DNA from: Actinomycetota bacterium
GTDB taxonomy: Bacteria > Actinomycetota > Acidimicrobiia > Acidimicrobiales > VFJN01
Assembly: GCA_009886035.1 (NCBI GenBank)
Contig: VFJN01000049.1
Coordinates: 1-46,306 of the forward strand
Length of the DNA: 46,306 nt
Direction of reading: 5' to 3'
How positions within the stretch are numbered: the stretch's first letter is position 1; each line of letters begins with the position of its first letter. The position numbers and the translations under genes were made by a program. Below are positions 15,745 to 24,456 of this stretch, piece after piece. The notes beneath the pieces are model-generated. The model was not told the origin of the DNA and did no database searches. It saw only the letters and a list, made by a program, of their open reading frames with translations.

Positions 15745-16395
15745 GTGACACTCTACGCACGAGCCCGTGATGTGGCCGCCGCCATGACCCACCGGGGATG
15801 GCAGGCCCTCGTGTGGGCCGGCACGGTGGGCCCCCAGGACCGGGTGGCTCAGCGCTATGGCGAGTTCGGAACCGGTGCCTTCATGGCGTTCCCCCCGGGT
15901 GACATCTTCGGGGAGGAGCACATTGCGCTCGGGCCGGGGTGCATGATCGGCGCTCAGGTAAGTCTTTCGGTGGGCATGGCCCCGGGGCTACCCCTCCCGG
16001 ATGGGATCACCACTCCGGTGCTGCGCATCGGTGCCCGCACCTCGATCGGCCGAGCAAGCCATGTGGTGGCCCACCGATCGATCGTGATCGGCGACGACGT
16101 GATGACCGGACCGCGCTGCTACATCACCGACCAAAACCACGTCTACACCGACCCCACCATCCCCGTTGGCCAGCAATGGCCCGCCAACGATCCCGTCGTG
16201 GTGGGCGACGGCTCCTGGCTGGGCGTGGGCAGCGTGGTGCTGCCCGGCACCCACCTCGGCCGCAACACCGTGGTGGCGGCCGGAGCGGTGGTACGTGGCC
16301 GCTTTCCTGACCACGCTGTCCTGGCGGGCGTGCCCGCCCAACTGATCCGGTGTTACGACCCCGCCACCGGATGGCAGCCCGAGCGCTCCCGCTAG
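15745..16395 (+). CDS. Hexapeptide-repeat (left-handed beta-helix) acyltransferase
   Basis: A 216-aa protein starting at GTG 15745 after a G-rich run. Imperfect hexapeptide turns run from about residue 60 (IALGPGCMIGAQ, VLRIGARTSIGRASHVVAHR, IVIGDDVMTGPRCYITDQNH) to VVAAGAVVRGRFPDHAVLAG. HVYTDPTIPVGQQW is the acceptor/CoA region typical of maltose- and sugar-O-acetyltransferase relatives. It probably acetylates a cell-envelope sugar. The neighbours give no pathway. Confidence 0.85.
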   Translation: MTLYARARDVAAAMTHRGWQALVWAGTVGPQDRVAQRYGEFGTGAFMAFPPGDIFGEEHIALGPGCMIGAQVSLSVGMAPGLPLPDGITTPVLRIGARTSIGRASHVVAHRSIVIGDDVMTGPRCYITDQNHVYTDPTIPVGQQWPANDPVVVGDGSWLGVGSVVLPGTHLGRNTVVAAGAVVRGRFPDHAVLAGVPAQLIRCYDPATGWQPERSR

Positions 16396-16465
16396 TCCAC
16401 CGCGCCCTGTCACCCCCAACCCCCTCGATCCGACCGCGCCCCTACCGTCCTCCTAGGGTGCACCG

Positions 16466-17185
16466 ATGCATCCCGCCGACGCCGTCATCGCTCTGCTGGT
16501 GATGGCGGGGGCGTGTGCCCTGCAGGGCTCACTCGGCTTCGGTGCCAATCTCGTTGCCGCGCCCATACTCGTGTTGCTCCACGAGAATTTCGTGCCCGGG
16601 CCCATCATCGTGGCCACCGCCGTGCTCAACCTCCTCGTGATGCGCCGGGAGGGTCCCCAACGGGTGGACCGCACCATCAACTCCGCTATCGCTGGTCAGA
16701 TCCTGGGCATCATTTCCGCCGGCATCGCCCTGAAACTGCTCGCCCAGAAACCACTCTCCTTGCTCTTCGCCGGCCTGATTCTGCTGGCGGTGGCCCTCAG
16801 TGCCGCCGGCTGGAGTCTTGCCAAGACCCACGCCAACCTGGCGGCAGTCGGGCTGCTGTCGGGCTTCATGGGCACCGTGTCGGGGGTGGGCGGCCCACCG
16901 ATTGCCCTGGCGTACCACGAGGCCGAAGCCCCCATTTTGCGTCCCACCCTGGCCCGCTTTTTCACCGTCGGGAACCTGGTGGCCATCCCCACCCTCATCG
17001 TGTTGGGCCGACTCGACCAGTCTGACCTGCTCGCCATCGCGGTTCTCGTGCCGGGCGCGCTCGTCGGTTACGCCCTGTCGAACCGGTTGGCCCATCGCCT
17101 CGACCATCGCTCCGTTCGACCGCTCATCCTCGGCCTGTCCTTCCTCGCCGCCATCGCCGTGATCGTGCGCACCCTCTTCGCCTAG
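16466..17185 (+). CDS. TauE/SafE family permease (sulfite/anion exporter-like)
   Basis: A 239-aa integral membrane protein with seven or eight hydrophobic helices. The family repeat appears twice, in the first helix pair (LQGSLGFGANLVAAPIL) and in the second half (LLSGFMGTVSGVGGPPIAL). This fold moves sulfite, sulfoacetate or related organic anions across the membrane. The substrate is not evident and no sulfur gene is adjacent. It is probably read together with the oxygenase gene 41 bp downstream. Confidence 0.88.
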   Translation: MHPADAVIALLVMAGACALQGSLGFGANLVAAPILVLLHENFVPGPIIVATAVLNLLVMRREGPQRVDRTINSAIAGQILGIISAGIALKLLAQKPLSLLFAGLILLAVALSAAGWSLAKTHANLAAVGLLSGFMGTVSGVGGPPIALAYHEAEAPILRPTLARFFTVGNLVAIPTLIVLGRLDQSDLLAIAVLVPGALVGYALSNRLAHRLDHRSVRPLILGLSFLAAIAVIVRTLFA

Positions 17186-17226
17186 CCACCCCGCCGCGGG
17201 GTTCGCCGGCCCATAACCTCTTCGGG

Positions 17227-18213
17227 ATGGAGGAAATCCCGGTAATCGATGTCACCGCGCTCGTCACCGGAGGTGGTGATACCACCCCGGTGGCCGAGGC
17301 CCTCGACCGGGCCTGCCGGGAACACGGGTTCTTTTATGTGTCGGGCCACGGTGTCTCAGCCGACCTGCAAGCCCGCCTCCACCGCGAGGCCCGTGCTTTC
17401 TTCGCCCTTCCCGAAGCCAGCAAAGCGGCGGTGTCGATGGCCAGCGGTGGCCGGGCCTGGCGGGGCTGGTTCCCCTTCGAGGGCGAGCTCACCTCCGGCA
17501 CGCCCGACCGAAAGGAGGGCATCTATTTCGGAGCCGAGTTGGGCCCCGAGGATCCGCGGGTGCAGGCGGGCACACCGCTCCACGGCCCCAACCGCTTTCC
17601 CCCGGACGTGCCGAACCTGCGCGGCGCGGTACTCGACTACCTCCACGCCCTCACCGCCTTGGGCCATGCCCTGATGCGGGGGCTGGCGCTGGGCCTGGGC
17701 CTCAGTGCCCCTTGGTTCGACGATCACCTCACGGCCGATCCGCTCACCCTCTTTCGCATCTTCCGCTATCCCCCCGAGGTTGGTCGGCCCCACCCCCGCT
17801 GGGGGGTAGCGGAGCACACCGACTACGGCCTGCTCACCATCCTGGGCCAGGACACCGGCGGCGGTCTGCAGGTGCACACCCCCGATGGCTGGATTGATGC
17901 CAATCCTCTCCCTGACACCTTCGTGTGCAATCTCGGCGACATGCTCGAACGCATGACCAGCGGCCGGTACCGCTCCACCCCCCATCGAGTGCGCAACACC
18001 GGCCCGAGCGATCGGCTCTCCTTTCCCTTCTTCTTCGACCCGTCCTGGAACGCCGAGGTGCTGCCCATACCTCTAGGCCACGAAACCCCCCGCCAGGCCC
18101 GCGCCCGCTGGGATGGGGAAGATGTGCACGCCATCACCGGAACCTACGGCGAGTACCTCTGGGCCAAGGTGGGCCGGGTATTCCCTGATCTGCGGGCCGA
18201 CACCGCTCCTTAG
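17227..18213 (+). CDS. 2-oxoglutarate/Fe(II) oxygenase (isopenicillin-N-synthase-like)
   Basis: A 328-aa non-haem iron oxygenase. The N-terminal DIOX_N region starts IPVIDVTAL and includes REHGFFYVSGHGV. The catalytic core has the iron ligands His and Asp in AEHTDYGLLTIL and the distal His in RSTPHRV. Arg and Ser in DRLSFPFFF bind 2-oxoglutarate. Length and motifs match the IPNS/gibberellin-oxidase-like class found in many actinobacteria. The reaction is unknown; there is no biosynthetic cluster around it. Confidence 0.9.
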   Translation: MEEIPVIDVTALVTGGGDTTPVAEALDRACREHGFFYVSGHGVSADLQARLHREARAFFALPEASKAAVSMASGGRAWRGWFPFEGELTSGTPDRKEGIYFGAELGPEDPRVQAGTPLHGPNRFPPDVPNLRGAVLDYLHALTALGHALMRGLALGLGLSAPWFDDHLTADPLTLFRIFRYPPEVGRPHPRWGVAEHTDYGLLTILGQDTGGGLQVHTPDGWIDANPLPDTFVCNLGDMLERMTSGRYRSTPHRVRNTGPSDRLSFPFFFDPSWNAEVLPIPLGHETPRQARARWDGEDVHAITGTYGEYLWAKVGRVFPDLRADTAP

Positions 18214-18757
18214 TGATCCTCGGATGACGTCCCACCCGGCGCCGGCGGCCGGCCACGCCAGGATACCTCCGCCCCGATCTCGGTCCCGGCCCCCACGCTC
18301 CCCCATCCGGGCCACGCTGGTGCGATCGCTCACCCCGGTGGCGGTAGCCACCAGCACTGTTCCCACGGGCTCGATCCGACGACGGCGAGCGGCGCGTCAT
18401 TCCCCTTGACGGATCGCGCTCGGGGCGCGATGTTCATTGGAGGAATCCGGGGGGAAGGGGTTGCCCACTCCGCTCGGATCTCGTCGCACCAGGCACCGAA
18501 AGGGGGTCCTGAGAATGCATGTCGGATCTGAGACCATGGAGCGCTCTCCGCCCGCTCAGTAACTCGCTGGCGTCGGTGTCGACGTACCTGGCGGACCCGC
18601 CCACCGTATGCAGCACGCTCAGTCGGCTGCCGCCGCGGGACTCGCAAATGGCCTCGACCTTCACCGATGCTGGCCGATGAGGCCGGGCCTCGGCAGCGCG
18701 GCGGATCTGTTCAGATCCGTGCCCGCTGCCGGGGCCTCGTCGCGTGGGGTCGTGGTC
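18214..18757. other. 544-bp gene-poor region between converging genes
   Basis: No reading frame here is convincingly coding. A leftward GTG frame (18434-18664; VKVEAICESRGGSRLSVLHT, then VGGSARYVDTDASELLSGR) looks mildly protein-like but matches nothing I know. The right end holds a strong two-step hairpin (18691-18731) placed to terminate nrdJ transcription. Confidence 0.5.
18691..18731 (-). terminator. Hairpin after nrdJ, likely transcription stop
   Basis: The outer stem CGGCAGC (18691-18697) pairs with GCTGCCG (18725-18731). The inner stem CGGATCTG (18702-18709) pairs with CAGATCCG (18712-18719) around a 2-nt loop. There is no U-tract, as is common in high-GC actinobacteria. It lies 27 bp beyond the nrdJ stop. 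Confidence 0.6.
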
Positions 18758-21673
18758 TCAGCTACAGCCGCTGGTGCTCCCGCAACTTGGGCAGGCATGA
18801 CAGGAACCGGCTCGCTGCATTTGGACACCGCACTGCATGCAGTACGGGGCATCGGAATGGGCGGCCGCGGGGCGTACGTTGGGATTGGGTTGGGCCGGGG
18901 CCACCCCTTCACCGGTGACGCCCGCCCGCTCGAGGAGGCTGAGTTCCTTGGGAGCGTCGGAAGCCGACAGCAGCGGCGAGTTGGCATCCATGCTGGGCGG
19001 ATCGGCCGGGATGTCCGTGCCCTGGCGGGTCTCGGTGACCGTCTCCTCCACCCCGGGGAGGGTGGGCTGCGTGCGCTCGCCGGTGGTGAGGATGTTGAGT
19101 TCAGTGCGCTCCTCGATCGAGAGGTAGTCCACCGCGAGCCGCCGGAAGATGTAATCGAGGATCGAACTGGCGATCCGTAGATCCGGGTCGTCGGTCATGC
19201 CGGCTGGCTCGAATCGGGTGTTGGTGAGGGTTTCCACGTAGACCCGCAGCGGCACCCCGTACTGCAGGCCGTAACTCACCGAGATGGCGAAGGCATCCAT
19301 GATGCCGGCAAGGGTGGAGCCCTGCTTGGAGATACGCAGGAAGATCTCGCCCGGGCGGCCGTCGTCGAACTCACCCACGGTGACGAAGCCCTTGCAGTCC
19401 GCCACCCGGAAATCGAAGGTGCGAGAGGTGCGCCGCCGGGGCAACTTTTCCCGGGTGGGTACCTTGATGACCTTCTCCACGATCTTCTCCACGATCTTCT
19501 CCACCACCACGGGCTCTACCCCGGTAGCGGCGAGGGCCCCGGCGAGAGGCTCGATGGCACTCTCTTTCTTGGCCGTGGACAGGGGTTGACCGACCTTGCA
19601 GTTGTCTCGGTAGATCGCAATGGCCTTGACCCCGAGCTTCCAGGCGTCGATGTGGAGTTGCTCCACCTCGTCGATGGTGGCTTCCTGGGGGAGATTCACC
19701 GTCTTGGAAATGGCCCCCGAGATGAAGGGTTGCACCGCCGCCATCATCCGAACGTGGCCCGAGTGGTGGATCGTGTTATCGCCCATCGAGCAGGCGAACA
19801 CCGACACATGCTCCGGGGCCAGGTGGGGGGCACCCAGAATCGACTTGTTCTCGTCGATGTAGGCGATGATCGCGGCGTTCTCGGCGGCGGTGTAGCCGAG
19901 GCGGGCGAGGGCACGGGGGACGGTCTGGTTCACGATCTGCATCGTGCCGCCGCCCACCAACTTCTTGACCTTGCACAGGCCCAGGTCGGGCTCGATGCCG
20001 GTGGTGTCGCAGTCCATCATGAGCCCGATGGTGCCGGTAGGGGCCAGCACGCTGGCCTGGGCGTTGCGCACCCCAACCTCACGGGCCAATGCGGTGGCAT
20101 CGTCCCAGCACTCCTGGGCGGCGCTGAGCAGGTGCGGCGGCACGAGTTCTTCGTCGATGTGGGCGGCGGCCTCTTGGTGCTGACGCAACACGCGCAGCAT
20201 GTGGTCCTCGTTGTCGGCGTAGCCGGCGAAGGCCCCCATCCGTGAGGCCGTGCGGGCCGAGGTGGCGTAGGAGTGGCCGGTCATCAGCGAGGTGATGGCC
20301 CCGGCGTACGCCCGGCCCTCGTCGCTGTCGTAGGGCAGGCCCAGGGCCATCAGCATGGCCCCCAGGTTGGCGTAACCGATGCCGAGTTGGCGGAAGGCAC
20401 GAGAGGTGTCGCCGATGGACTGCGTGGGGTAGTCGGCCCGGCCCACGAGGATCTCCTGGCCGGTGAACATGACCTCCACGGCGTGCTTGAACCCCTCTAC
20501 GTCGAAGGTATCAGTGGTGCCGGTGCCGGTGTCGTCGGAGAGATCGAGGAACTTCAACAAGTTGAGGCTGGCCAGGTTGCAGGCGGAGTTGTCCAGGTGC
20601 ATGTATTCGCTGCAGGGGTTCGACCCGTTGATGCGCCCGGTGTTGGCGGCGGTGTTCCAGTGGTTGATCGTGGTGTCGAACTGCATGCCGGGATCGGCAC
20701 ACTCCCAGGCGGCCGTGGAGATCTGGCGCATCAGGTCGCGGGCCTTGACCGTGCGCACGATGGCACCATCGGTTACGGCTCGAAGGTGCCAATCGGTGTC
20801 GTCCACCACGGCCTGCATGAACTCGTCGGTGACCCGGACGGAGTTGTTGGCGTTTTGGTACTGCACTGAGGCCATGTCTTTGCCGTCGAGGCTCATGTCG
20901 AAGCCGGCCTCTTCCAGGACCCGGATCTTCTTCTCCTCGCGGGCCTTGACCCACACGAACTCCTCTACGTCGGGGTGGTTGACATTGAGGATCACCATCT
21001 TGGCGGCCCGGCGGGTCTTGCCACCGGACTTGATGGTGCCGGCGGACGCATCGGCGCCCCGCATGAAGCTGACCGGACCGGAGGCGGTGCCGCCGCCCTT
21101 GAGAAACTCCACCGACGAACGGATCTTGGACAAGTTGATGCCCGAGCCCGAGCCGCCCTTGAAGATCGTGCCCTCCTCCACGTACCAGTTGAGGATGGAA
21201 TCCATCTGGTCATCCACCGCCAGGATGAAGCAGGCCGACGCCTGCTGCGGCACCCCCGGGACACCGATGTTGAACCACACGGGCGAGTTGAAGGCAGCCT
21301 TCTGGGTGACGAGAAGGTGCTTGAGTTCGACGTTGAAGGTGTCCGCTTCGTGCTCGTCGACGAAGTAGCCACCCTCGAGACCCCACTGCGTGATCGTGTC
21401 GGCGACGCGATCGATCACCTGCCGCAACGACCATTCCCGCTCCGCCGTGTTCGGGGTACCCCGGAAGTACTTCTGCGCCACGATGTTGGTGGCATTCAAC
21501 GACCACGACGTGGGGAACTCGACCCCGAGTTGCTCGAAGGCCACGGTGCCATCTCGGTAGTTCGTGATGCGCGCATCACGTTCTTCCCAGTCCAGCTCGT
21601 CGTAGGGGTGCACCCCGTCGGTGGTGAAGTGCCGGCGGATGCCGATGCCAGCCTGCTCAGGTGCCATTGCCAT
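18758..21673 (-). CDS. nrdJ: Vitamin B12-dependent (class II) ribonucleotide reductase
   Basis: A 971-aa adenosylcobalamin-dependent reductase that converts ribonucleotides to deoxyribonucleotides. NPCSEYMHLD (352-361) holds the thiyl-radical Cys354 and Glu356. Cys148 (ASACFI) and Cys365 (SACNLASL) are the likely redox pair. APTGTIGLMMDCDTTGIEPD is the conserved barrel strand. A Val-Glu-Lys-Ile repeat linker lies after the barrel. The C-terminus is a Cys-rich ribbon (YCMQCG...CHACPSCG) that shuttles electrons from thioredoxin. The gene stands alone, preceded by two NrdR-box-like sites and a promoter, and its repressor gene nrdR is 4 kb to the right. No cobalamin riboswitch is seen upstream. 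Confidence 0.97.
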   Translation of the reverse strand: MAMAPEQAGIGIRRHFTTDGVHPYDELDWEERDARITNYRDGTVAFEQLGVEFPTSWSLNATNIVAQKYFRGTPNTAEREWSLRQVIDRVADTITQWGLEGGYFVDEHEADTFNVELKHLLVTQKAAFNSPVWFNIGVPGVPQQASACFILAVDDQMDSILNWYVEEGTIFKGGSGSGINLSKIRSSVEFLKGGGTASGPVSFMRGADASAGTIKSGGKTRRAAKMVILNVNHPDVEEFVWVKAREEKKIRVLEEAGFDMSLDGKDMASVQYQNANNSVRVTDEFMQAVVDDTDWHLRAVTDGAIVRTVKARDLMRQISTAAWECADPGMQFDTTINHWNTAANTGRINGSNPCSEYMHLDNSACNLASLNLLKFLDLSDDTGTGTTDTFDVEGFKHAVEVMFTGQEILVGRADYPTQSIGDTSRAFRQLGIGYANLGAMLMALGLPYDSDEGRAYAGAITSLMTGHSYATSARTASRMGAFAGYADNEDHMLRVLRQHQEAAAHIDEELVPPHLLSAAQECWDDATALAREVGVRNAQASVLAPTGTIGLMMDCDTTGIEPDLGLCKVKKLVGGGTMQIVNQTVPRALARLGYTAAENAAIIAYIDENKSILGAPHLAPEHVSVFACSMGDNTIHHSGHVRMMAAVQPFISGAISKTVNLPQEATIDEVEQLHIDAWKLGVKAIAIYRDNCKVGQPLSTAKKESAIEPLAGALAATGVEPVVVEKIVEKIVEKVIKVPTREKLPRRRTSRTFDFRVADCKGFVTVGEFDDGRPGEIFLRISKQGSTLAGIMDAFAISVSYGLQYGVPLRVYVETLTNTRFEPAGMTDDPDLRIASSILDYIFRRLAVDYLSIEERTELNILTTGERTQPTLPGVEETVTETRQGTDIPADPPSMDANSPLLSASDAPKELSLLERAGVTGEGVAPAQPNPNVRPAAAHSDAPYCMQCGVQMQRAGSCHACPSCGSTSGCS
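19471..19502 (-). repeat. nrdJ: 12-bp tandem repeat inside nrdJ (VEKI linker)
   Basis: Two full copies and one partial copy of ACGATCTTCTCC (plus strand) encode VEKIVEKIVEK on the minus strand. The repeat lies in the linker between the catalytic barrel and the C-terminal region, so length changes here would be tolerated. Confidence 0.8.
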
Positions 21674-21771
21674 AGGTGTCCTTCGATCTTACGGAGAGTG
21701 AGTTGTGGGAGAGGGGGAAACGAGGGCCCAACGGACCCTTACCGATACCTGTGTTCACGGCTACGCCGCAA

Positions 21772-21829
21772 CCACTAGGTCTTGTGGCTGCTGCACCAAA
21801 CGGCACCCCCGAGCCACAAGATGTAGGAA
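21772..21829 (-). promoter_or_regulatory. nrdJ: Paired NrdR boxes upstream of nrdJ
   Basis: CCACTAGGTCTTGTGG (21772-21787) and CCACAAGATGTAGGAA (21814-21829) both fit the NrdR palindrome acaCwAtATaTwGtgt at the key C-w-A and T-w-G positions. Their starts are 42 bp apart, exactly four helical turns, the spacing pattern known for NrdR box pairs. The box nearer the promoter covers the predicted transcription start. NrdR is encoded at 25976-26464. Intracellular dATP/ATP should set repression. Confidence 0.8.
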
Positions 21830-21831
21830 GA

Positions 21832-21861
21832 ACTACACCACTGTAACTACGTGTCTGTCAA
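21832..21861 (-). promoter_or_regulatory. nrdJ: Predicted nrdJ promoter (-35 TTGACA / -10 TGTAGT)
   Basis: On the minus strand, TTGACA (21861-21856) and TGTAGT (21837-21832) are separated by 18 bp. The start would fall near 21825, inside an NrdR box. The rest of the 457-bp gap (21862-22130) is A/T-richer and shows no gene. Confidence 0.55.
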
Positions 21862-22130
21862 CAATTTTCACCACAAATCTGAGAAATATCGTGCCGAAGC
21901 CGAGGCGTGACCCCAGGGAGGGCATTACTCGCCCAAGGAGCCGTGTAACCCACCACACCAAAAAACCGACTGCCACCAATCCGGATTGGTCACACCCCGG
22001 CCACCAGCACGAAAACCGACCCTAGAGAAGCCCCCTTGTGGACCGCTAGGGGAACATCCTGTGAATTACCCGGTTATTTTTCCCCTTCCAATCCACAGAT
22101 GATCCTTCGGGCTGGGGACGACCGCGCTGA

Positions 22131-24413
22131 TCATCCTCCGGGAGCGGCCACTACCTCCACGGGAATGCCGTTGAGCACGGCGTTACCCGAGATCGGATCG
22201 AAGAGAGTCTCGTCGGCGAGCAGGTTGCTGTTTACCCCCGCGTGCTCGTTGGCCACACCAAGTTGCACGCCCTCCATGTCGTGGCCCCACCCGTGAGGGA
22301 TACTCACCACCCCCGGGCGGATGGCATCGGTTACCTCTACCGCCACGGTGACCTCGCCCACCCGCGAGCGCACCCGAGCCAACTCACCATCAGCGATGCC
22401 GAGGGCGGCCGCGTCGTCGGGGTGCAGGTGCATCGTGCACTGGGACTTACCCTTCACGAGCACCTTGACGTTGTGCATCCAGGAGTTGTTCGAGCGCAGG
22501 TTGCGTCGGCCGACGAGCACAAAGGGATGGTCTCGCCGTCCGTCCAGACCCTCCTGCAACCGAGCGACATCAGCCACCAGGATCGCCGGGGCCAACGCGA
22601 TCATCCCGTCGGGCGTGCGCAGCACATCAGGCAGACGAGGCTTCAGGGCGCCGTAATCGATGCCGTGCGGGTGGGCGAGCAGGACCTCGAGCGAAACCCC
22701 GTCGGGGTCGGCACCGAAGCCCTCCCCGTAGGGGCCGGTGCGCAGGAGGAAGTCCACGATGCGCTCCGGGCCGGTGCGGGGTGCGAGCTCGGCGAGGATT
22801 TCCTCGGGCTCACGCCCGAAGATCGCACTCGTCTCGTCGGCCACGCTCCCCTGCACCATCGAGCCGATCATGAGGTCATCCACCACGGCGGGATCGGCCT
22901 CGGGCCCCGCCCCCTGGAGCACGAGCGCCAGGCGGGCCAGCACCTCCCACTCGCTGATCTCACCGTGTTCGAGCGGCAGCACCGGCTCGCTGTAGTTCGC
23001 CGTATCCCGCAACGCGAGCTGCAGCAGGGCGACGTCGTAGTGCCCCTTTTGGAGCGCCGAGGGCGACGGCAGGATGACATCGGCGTGGCGGGTGGTCTCG
23101 TTCACGTAGATGTCCACGGACACCATCGCCTCCAACCCGCCGAGGGCCGCATCGAGCCGGGCAGAGTTGGGGGTGGAGAGCACCGGGTTCCCGGCCACGG
23201 TCAGCAGCGCCTTCACCTGGCCCGGACCGGGCGTGTCGATCTCCTCGGCCAACGCCACGGCCGGGAGCTCGCCCATCGTCTCCGGCAGGCCGCGCACCCG
23301 GCTCGTGCGACGATGCAGCCGGATCTCGCGACCGAATCGCCGCTTCCCGCGGGTGTTGGAGGCCCCGGCCGCCGCCGTGGTGAACATGGCCCCGCCCACC
23401 CGGTCGAGGTTTCCGGTGAGCACGTTCAGCACATCCACGAGCCAGGACGTCAACGTCCCGAACTCGACGGTGGTGGTGCCGATCCGCCCGTAGACGCACG
23501 CCGTCGGGGCGGCGGCGAGCTCGTGGGCCATCCGTCGGATCGTGCGGGCATCCAAACCAGTGACGCCCGCCACCACCTCCGGTGTGAAGGGGGCACTGAG
23601 GGCCTCCACCTCGTCGAGGCCCGTCACCAGCTCCGCCAGCGGTCCGAGGTCCACCATGCCGTCGGCGAAGAGCACCTGCACCATTGCCATCAACAGATAG
23701 CCGTCGGCACCAGGACGGATCGCCACCCACTCCGAGGCCGCCTCCGCCGTGCGGGAACGCCGCGGATCCACCACCACGAGCTTCCCGCCGCGCCCGGTGA
23801 GCCGTTCGATCCGTCCGGGCCAGTCCGGCGCAGTGGCCAGGCTGCCATTGGACGCATAGGGGTTGGCCCCCAGCATGAGGAGGTGATCGGTGCGGTCCAC
23901 ATCGGGCACCGGCACGTTGAGGGCACCGCCGAACATGAGGGCCGCCGAGATCTCCTTCGGCCGCTGATCGACGGTGGATGCGGAGAAGATGTTGGTGGAC
24001 CCGAGAGCCCGGAGCACGGCCTTGTTGTAGAGCAAGCCCGCCAGGTTGTGGGCGTTGGGGTTTCCCACGTAGACGGCGCAGGCATCGCGGCCATCGCACT
24101 CGAGGATGGGCAACAGCAACCGTTCGATCTCTGCGAAGGCTTCCGTCCACGTTGCCTCCACGAACACCCCGTCACGCTTGATCAGCGGCGTGCGCACACG
24201 GTCAGGGTCTTCGTGGAGCTGCTTGAGGGTGGAGCCCTTGGGACAGATGTAGCCCTGGCTGAACACATCCTCCCGGTCGCCCCGGATACGGGTGACCTCC
24301 TCGTGGCCGGCGGCGGTGCGTTTGAGCGTGATCTCCAAACCGCAACTCGCCTCGCAGAGCGGACAGGTGCGGAAGGCGGTGCGGACCGCAAACGGTGGAT
24401 CGGTGATGCTCAT
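22131..24413 (-). CDS. Molybdopterin-dependent oxidoreductase (DMSO reductase/formate dehydrogenase-like)
   Basis: A 760-aa catalytic subunit of the Mo/W-bis-MGD superfamily. CPLCEASC (17-24) plus Cys57 in GYICPKGS bind an N-terminal 4Fe-4S cluster. GNPNAHNLAG, LMLGANPYASNG and VVDPRRSRTAEAA follow the family fold. NPVLSTPNSARLDAALGGLE and the C-terminal HGWGHDMEG and NLLADETLFDPISGN form domains III and IV. The usual Mo-ligand position (after FSAS) reads TVDQRPKE, with no Cys or Sec. No Tat signal is present, so it is cytoplasmic. No ferredoxin, NADH or accessory subunit gene is adjacent, so its electron partner is unknown. Many stand-alone actinobacterial homologues are labelled only as molybdopterin oxidoreductases. 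Confidence 0.9.
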   Translation of the reverse strand: MSITDPPFAVRTAFRTCPLCEASCGLEITLKRTAAGHEEVTRIRGDREDVFSQGYICPKGSTLKQLHEDPDRVRTPLIKRDGVFVEATWTEAFAEIERLLLPILECDGRDACAVYVGNPNAHNLAGLLYNKAVLRALGSTNIFSASTVDQRPKEISAALMFGGALNVPVPDVDRTDHLLMLGANPYASNGSLATAPDWPGRIERLTGRGGKLVVVDPRRSRTAEAASEWVAIRPGADGYLLMAMVQVLFADGMVDLGPLAELVTGLDEVEALSAPFTPEVVAGVTGLDARTIRRMAHELAAAPTACVYGRIGTTTVEFGTLTSWLVDVLNVLTGNLDRVGGAMFTTAAAGASNTRGKRRFGREIRLHRRTSRVRGLPETMGELPAVALAEEIDTPGPGQVKALLTVAGNPVLSTPNSARLDAALGGLEAMVSVDIYVNETTRHADVILPSPSALQKGHYDVALLQLALRDTANYSEPVLPLEHGEISEWEVLARLALVLQGAGPEADPAVVDDLMIGSMVQGSVADETSAIFGREPEEILAELAPRTGPERIVDFLLRTGPYGEGFGADPDGVSLEVLLAHPHGIDYGALKPRLPDVLRTPDGMIALAPAILVADVARLQEGLDGRRDHPFVLVGRRNLRSNNSWMHNVKVLVKGKSQCTMHLHPDDAAALGIADGELARVRSRVGEVTVAVEVTDAIRPGVVSIPHGWGHDMEGVQLGVANEHAGVNSNLLADETLFDPISGNAVLNGIPVEVVAAPGG

Positions 24414-24456
24414 AGCGGGCTCCCAGGAGAACGAGGGGGGGCCATCATGCCCCGAG

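Noticed and set aside
16396-16465. Possible promoter/terminator between the acyltransferase and TauE genes
   Set aside because: Seventy C-rich bases with no stable hairpin or recognisable promoter elements.
20600-20660. GGTTCGA T-loop-like string suggesting a tRNA
   Set aside because: It lies in nrdJ coding sequence at the NPCSE active-site region and no cloverleaf can be drawn.
19586-21778. Plus-strand open frames of 200-300 codons opposite nrdJ
   Set aside because: They are antisense shadows of a clearly conserved gene, with low-complexity products and no ribosome sites.
21674-22130. Cobalamin riboswitch expected upstream of a B12-dependent reductase
   Set aside because: No B12-box-like conserved core was found on the nrdJ strand. 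The gap is explained by a promoter and NrdR boxes.
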